Source of the DNA: JAJECS01 sp965219705
GTDB taxonomy: Bacteria > Chloroflexota > UBA11872
NCBI GenBank assembly: GCA_965219705.1
Contig: OZ244789.1
Span: 2,604,001 to 2,668,000 of the forward strand
DNA: 64,000 bases
Reading direction: 5' to 3'
Notes under the pieces: model-generated
The model's database searches: none
Told to the model about the DNA's origin: nothing
The model's input: only the letters and a program-made list of their open reading frames with translations
Program-made: the position numbers and the translations under genes
Shown here: positions 60,223-64,000 of the stretch, piece after piece
Numbering within the stretch: position 1 is the first letter of the stretch
How the letters are laid out: every line of letters begins with the position of its first letter

Positions 60223-62424
60223 ATGCTGGACACCCTTGCGTCGTGGGTGATCGACCGGCGCCGGGTGGTCATCGCGCTGTGGATCGTTGCCGCCGCGGCC
60301 GCGCTACTCGTCGCGCCGCAGGTCGGATCGGTGCTGCGGGCGGGTGGCTTCTCGGCGTCGGGCGTAGAAGCCGAGCTCGCGCTCGAGCGTCTGACCAACG
60401 ACCTCGAGAACCCGGGCACACCGATCGAAATTCTCTTTCGCAGTGACGACCTGGACGCCACCGACCCTCAATTCATCGCGGCCGCCGCGGCGGCGCTCCA
60501 GCCGGTTGCGTCGCTTCCGGAAGTGGTGGCCATCGTTCCCCACTGGCAGAACTTCACCCAGATTTCGCCCAGCGGCCGCGCGGGCTATGCCACCGTCTTC
60601 ATCAGCCTGGAGCTCGAGCACGCCCATCAGCTCGTGCCGACTATTCGCGAGCTGGTGGAGACGCCGGCGCTCGAGACGCACGTGGCGGGCGCCGCCGTGT
60701 TCTACAGCGACATCCAGACGCTGAGCGAGGGCGATCTGCGGCGGGCGGAGCTCATCGGCGGACCCTTTGCGCTGGTGGTGTTGATTCTGGTGTTCGGCTC
60801 GATCGTCGCCGCGGCGATTCCGCTGGTCGCCGGCGGCGCCACCGTCGTGATCGGGCTGGCCGCCGTGTGGGCCGTGGGGCAGGTCACGAGCTTCTCCGTG
60901 TTTGCGCTCAACGTGGTCACCCTGGTCGGCCTCGGGCTTGGCGCCGACTACTCGCTGTTCCTGGTGAGCCGGTTTCGTGAGGAATTGCGGCGGGGTCGCG
61001 AGGTCGCTGACGCGGTGAGAGTGACGATGCAAACAGCCGGACGGGCCGTGGTGTATTCCGGCCTCGCGGTGCTCGTCGGGCTGGCGTCGCTCAGCGTGTT
61101 CGAGTTCATGATGCTGCGGTCCATCGGCATCGGCGGCGCCATCGTGGTGCTCATCGCCGTGGCCGCGGCGTTGACGCTGGTGCCGGCGATCTTGGTCGAG
61201 CTGGGTCCCAACGTGAACCGTTGGGCAATTCCGACTCCACGGCTCAGGATTCGCGATGGATGGGAGCGCCTGGCGCACGCCGTGATGCGGCGGCCGCTGC
61301 CGATCTTCCTGATCGTGAGCGCGCTGTTGATCTTGCTGGGCGTGCCGTTCCTCCACGCGCGGATTCGCGGCGCGGACGCGTCGGTGCTCGGGTCCGGCAG
61401 CCCGGCGCGCGCGGCCTACGACGCCATGAGCGAGGAATTCGGCGCCGGCCAGCCCGCCCCGTTGGCCATCGTGGCTCGGCTGGAAGCCCCGGCGCTCGCG
61501 CCCGAGTCGATCACCCGCATGCACGCTCTTGGCGAGGCCCTCCGCGCCGACCCGCGCGTGGCGCAGGTGTACAGCCACGTGACCATCGACCCGCGCATCA
61601 CCCTGGAGCAATACCAGCTGCTCTATCGCGATCCGGGCGCCATTCCCGACGCCTTCGCCGCTGCCACGGCGGCCGGCCTGACGAACGGCAACACCGCCCT
61701 CATGGTTGTCGAGCCTCGCGCGGCCGCCACGTCCGACGAGGCCCGCGATCTGGTGCACGCCATTCGCGCGTACCGCGATGCCAACGGGCTGGATGCGCTG
61801 GTTGGTGGCGGCGCGGCCAGTCTGACGGACTTCGTCGACCGCCTCTATGGGGACTTTCCGAAGGCCGTCGGCATGATCCTGCTGGTGACATACGTGGCGC
61901 TCGTCGCGCAATTCCGGTCGGTCGTGCTGCCGCTCAAGGCGGTGATCATGAATGTCCTCAGCCTGCTGGCGAGCTTTGGCGCTCTGGTGCTGGTATTCCA
62001 GGACGGATGGCTGGAGAACGTGCTGCGCTTCGAGCCGCTGGGCTTTATCGAGTCCACGGCGCCGATCATCTTGTTCGCCGTGCTGTTTGGGCTGAGCATG
62101 GACTATGAGGTCTTTCTGCTCTCGCGCATCAAGGAGGGCCGCGACGCGGGGCTCGACAACGCGGCCAGCGTCGCGCAGGGCCTGGCGCGCAGCGGGCGGG
62201 TGATCACCAGTGCGGCGCTGGTCGTGATCGTGGTCAGCCTGGCGTTTGCGAGTGCCGACATTGTGCTCGTGAAGGCCATTGGGCTTGGCGCGGCGGTTGC
62301 TGTGTTCATCGACGCCACCATCGTGCGCTCGCTGCTCGTGCCCTCCACCATGCGGCTGTTGGGCCGCTGGAACTGGTGGGCGCCGGCCTGGCTCTTCGAG
62401 CGTCCCAGCCTCTATCCGCGATGA
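60223..62424 (+). CDS. MMPL/RND-family transporter
   Basis: The 733-residue protein has two RND modules. Each has one helix, a large extracytoplasmic loop (about 40-165 and 400-520) and a five-helix bundle. MMPL signatures are seen: VVTLVGLGLGADYSLFLVSRFREEL (about 228-252) and ILFAVLFGLSMDYEVFLLSRIKEG (about 616-638), where the DY pair lies in the proton-relay helix. The family exports lipids or related large molecules using the proton gradient. It starts in the base after the btuD stop and overlaps the next gene by ATGA; its substrate is unknown and it is an unusual companion of B12 uptake genes. Confidence 0.92.
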   Translation: MLDTLASWVIDRRRVVIALWIVAAAAALLVAPQVGSVLRAGGFSASGVEAELALERLTNDLENPGTPIEILFRSDDLDATDPQFIAAAAAALQPVASLPEVVAIVPHWQNFTQISPSGRAGYATVFISLELEHAHQLVPTIRELVETPALETHVAGAAVFYSDIQTLSEGDLRRAELIGGPFALVVLILVFGSIVAAAIPLVAGGATVVIGLAAVWAVGQVTSFSVFALNVVTLVGLGLGADYSLFLVSRFREELRRGREVADAVRVTMQTAGRAVVYSGLAVLVGLASLSVFEFMMLRSIGIGGAIVVLIAVAAALTLVPAILVELGPNVNRWAIPTPRLRIRDGWERLAHAVMRRPLPIFLIVSALLILLGVPFLHARIRGADASVLGSGSPARAAYDAMSEEFGAGQPAPLAIVARLEAPALAPESITRMHALGEALRADPRVAQVYSHVTIDPRITLEQYQLLYRDPGAIPDAFAAATAAGLTNGNTALMVVEPRAAATSDEARDLVHAIRAYRDANGLDALVGGGAASLTDFVDRLYGDFPKAVGMILLVTYVALVAQFRSVVLPLKAVIMNVLSLLASFGALVLVFQDGWLENVLRFEPLGFIESTAPIILFAVLFGLSMDYEVFLLSRIKEGRDAGLDNAASVAQGLARSGRVITSAALVVIVVSLAFASADIVLVKAIGLGAAVAVFIDATIVRSLLVPSTMRLLGRWNWWAPAWLFERPSLYPR

Positions 62425-63533
62425 CACGCCACGTGCGCCTGGTGGGGCTTGCGCTTGTGGTGCTGATGCTTGCCGCCGCCTGCGGGGCGGAGGTGACGCC
62501 GCTCGCGTCCGCGCCCACGCCAAGCCCGCGCGAGCGCACGTTCGCTCCCATCGATCTTCCCGCCGACGAGGCGCCGCACCGCAACTTGAGCGAATGGTGG
62601 TACTTCACGGGCCGGTTGAACGCAGGCGACCGCCGCACCCTGGGCTTCGAGTTCGTCATCTTTCAGGCGGTGCGCGGCGGCGGTCCGCCGGCCTACGCGG
62701 CGCACTTCGCAATCACCGACGTTGCGGCGGGGGAGATGCTGTTCGAGGAACGCACGGCCCTTGGCCCCAGCACTGGGCCGTCCGACGACCTGGACCTCTG
62801 CGTCGACGGGTGGCGGCTCGCGTTCGACGGCGACCGCTTCACGGTTGACGCCGCCATGCCGGGCTACGTGGTCAACCTCGCCTTCGACCCGGCGTACCGG
62901 GCCGTCGAGCACAACGGCGGTGTGCTCGACTTCGGCGAGCTTGGGTGGAGCTACTACTACTCCTACCCGCGGCTCAGCGTCACGGGCCGCCTCACGGACG
63001 CGGGCGGCGCGGTTGGCGTCAGCGGGACGGCCTGGTTCGACCATCAATGGGGCGACTTCATCTCCTTGACTTCAGGCGGTTGGGATTGGATGAGCCTGCG
63101 CCTGGATGATGGACGCGATCTCATGCTTACCGAGCTCTGGGACGAGCGCCGACGGCTCGTCCTGGCCTATGCCACGCTCAGCGGCGGCGGGATGCCACTG
63201 CATCTGACGGGCGACGACTTCACGACGATTCCGCTCGACATCTGGATCAGTCCCAAAACCGGCACCACCTATCCGGCGGCCTGGCGAGTGCTGATTCCCG
63301 TGCTGGGATTGGATCTCCTGGTGCAACCGGTCTTGGCCGATCAGGAGCTCGACACGCGGCGCAGCACCGGCAGCATCTACTGGGAAGGTTTGGTCGACAT
63401 AATGGCGAATGGTCGGTCGGTGGGGTATGGCTATGTCGAGCTCACGGGCTACGCGGATGATCCGGGCATTTCGGGGGTGCCCGACGAGCGCAGCGGCGCC
63501 CGCGGCTGCGCGGGGGCGGCGCTATCGGGCTGA
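62421..63533 (+). CDS. AttH/CrtC-like lipocalin-fold lipoprotein
   Basis: The 370-residue protein has a lipobox (LMLAAACG, Cys21) and two lipocalin-like domains of the AttH/carotenoid 1,2-hydratase (CrtC) group: SEWWYFTGRL, FEFVIFQ, AHFAITD, YYYSYPRLSVTG, GTAWFDHQWGDF and GWDWMSLRLDDGRDLML. HRNLSEWWYF and WFDHQWG are conserved motifs. CrtC hydrates carotenoids; AttH-like proteins mostly have no known function and are often next to lipid or peptide exporters. The ATG overlaps the MMPL stop. A role in handling a lipid-like substrate for the MMPL exporter is plausible. Confidence 0.85.
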   Translation: MTRHVRLVGLALVVLMLAAACGAEVTPLASAPTPSPRERTFAPIDLPADEAPHRNLSEWWYFTGRLNAGDRRTLGFEFVIFQAVRGGGPPAYAAHFAITDVAAGEMLFEERTALGPSTGPSDDLDLCVDGWRLAFDGDRFTVDAAMPGYVVNLAFDPAYRAVEHNGGVLDFGELGWSYYYSYPRLSVTGRLTDAGGAVGVSGTAWFDHQWGDFISLTSGGWDWMSLRLDDGRDLMLTELWDERRRLVLAYATLSGGGMPLHLTGDDFTTIPLDIWISPKTGTTYPAAWRVLIPVLGLDLLVQPVLADQELDTRRSTGSIYWEGLVDIMANGRSVGYGYVELTGYADDPGISGVPDERSGARGCAGAALSG

Positions 63534-63590
63534 GCCGGGGTGGCGCGCGGCGTACGATGCGCGTCATATAGCCACTTGAGGGACGTGAGC

Positions 63591-64000
63591 ATGTCGAGCG
63601 AGCGCGCACGCATTGCCGTCGTCGGTACCGGCTGGTGGTCGACCTACACGCATATTCCCGGCCTGCGGGACAACCCGCTGGCCGAGCTTGTCGCGATCTG
63701 CGACGCAAACCCGGAGCGGCTCGGTAGGGCGGCGGAGGCGTTTCCGGGGCACGCCGTCTACACCAACGTCAACGAGTTGCTCGCCGAGGAGGAGCTTGAC
63801 GGTGTGATCGTCGCGGTTGCCCACGCGGCGCACCACCCGGTCGCCGCCGCCTGCCTCGATGCGGGGCGGCACGTGATGCTCGAAAAGCCGATGACGCTCA
63901 CCGCCGCCGATGCCCGCGACCTCGTCGACCGCGCAGCCGCGGCCGAGCGCGAGTTGATCATCGGCTATCCCTGGCACTTCACCCGCACGGCGCAGCGCGC
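63591..64000 (+). CDS. Gfo/Idh/MocA-family oxidoreductase, 3' end outside the window
   Basis: The visible 136 residues have the N-terminal Rossmann domain of the family: ARIAVVGTGWWSTYTHIPGL (dinucleotide binding), LVAICDANPERLGRAAEAF, and the catalytic-lysine motif EKPMTLTAADARDLV (Lys at about 99). These NAD(P)-dependent enzymes oxidise or reduce sugars and inositols; the substrate cannot be told from this part. GAGGG precedes the ATG at 63591. The gene lies 57 bases after the AttH-like gene and may or may not be in the same operon. Confidence 0.9.
   Translation, partial: MSSERARIAVVGTGWWSTYTHIPGLRDNPLAELVAICDANPERLGRAAEAFPGHAVYTNVNELLAEEELDGVIVAVAHAAHHPVAAACLDAGRHVMLEKPMTLTAADARDLVDRAAAAERELIIGYPWHFTRTAQR

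Noticed and set aside
60304..62523. A 739-residue minus-strand frame across the MMPL gene
   Set aside because: It is antisense to a clearly conserved RND transporter and shows no hydrophobic segments or motifs.

Overview
The window is GC-rich bacterial DNA (roughly 65% G+C by eye), densely packed with genes that often share stop/start codons (ATGA, GTGA, TTGA). The gene set fits an aerobic, probably heterotrophic member of the Chloroflexota. The support is an alternative complex III with a split ActB, a four-subunit FrdABCD-type complex II, a homodimeric E1 pyruvate dehydrogenase, CO-dehydrogenase-like molybdenum hydroxylases, and a CCAEP-tail radical SAM protein. This placement is an inference; no rRNA or tRNA gene is visible.

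Layout. 1-6.9 kb: a partial SMP-30 lactonase-like gene, moaA, nfuA, an ATP-grasp ligase followed by a B12-type radical SAM protein with a CCAEP tail, then lipB-lipA. 7.0-12.5 kb: pyruvate dehydrogenase aceE-aceF-lpd, with lpd broken by an apparent one-base deletion. 12.6-16 kb: rfbD, then an IS5-family element present as a truncated plus a complete copy, sitting in the hairpin of a small inverted-repeat element (MITE). 16-21.8 kb: a DUF1761 membrane protein, a membrane-anchored sulfite-oxidase-fold molybdoenzyme, a remnant of an ABC-2 permease, and a large pseudokinase/WD40 protein. 21.8-27.6 kb (minus): transhydrogenase pntB-pntAB-pntAA, an SDR, an ABC exporter.

27.6-54.1 kb is one continuous minus-strand block. 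Read 5' to 3' it holds a small membrane protein, actA-B1-B2-F-C-D-E (alternative complex III), a CopD-like protein, ccmE, a ccmA-ccmB fusion, ccmC, a CcmD-like protein, a second, uninterrupted MITE, ccmF, ccmH, a CcmI-like/beta-propeller fusion, a membrane protein with a carboxypeptidase-regulatory-like domain, frdABCD, and a molybdenum hydroxylase cluster (cutM, coxS, two large subunits, a MoaD/ThiS protein). It therefore joins the quinol-oxidising complex, the machinery that attaches its hemes, and complex II.

54.3-64 kb: an aldehyde dehydrogenase, a frameshifted MFS transporter, and a cobalamin-riboswitch-controlled operon btuF-btuC-btuD that runs without a gap into an MMPL/RND transporter and an AttH/CrtC-like lipoprotein. 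The window ends in a partial Gfo/Idh/MocA oxidoreductase.

Functional threads: LipB and LipA make the lipoyl group needed by AceF; NfuA supplies Fe-S clusters for the radical SAM enzymes; MoaA makes the pterin used by at least three molybdoenzymes here; imported B12 could serve the B12-type radical SAM enzyme. The most promising uncharacterised items are the ATP-grasp/CCAEP radical SAM pair, the B12-regulated MMPL/AttH extension, the pseudokinase-propeller protein, the MoaD-like protein with a tail beyond its diglycine, and the IS/MITE family with shared ends.
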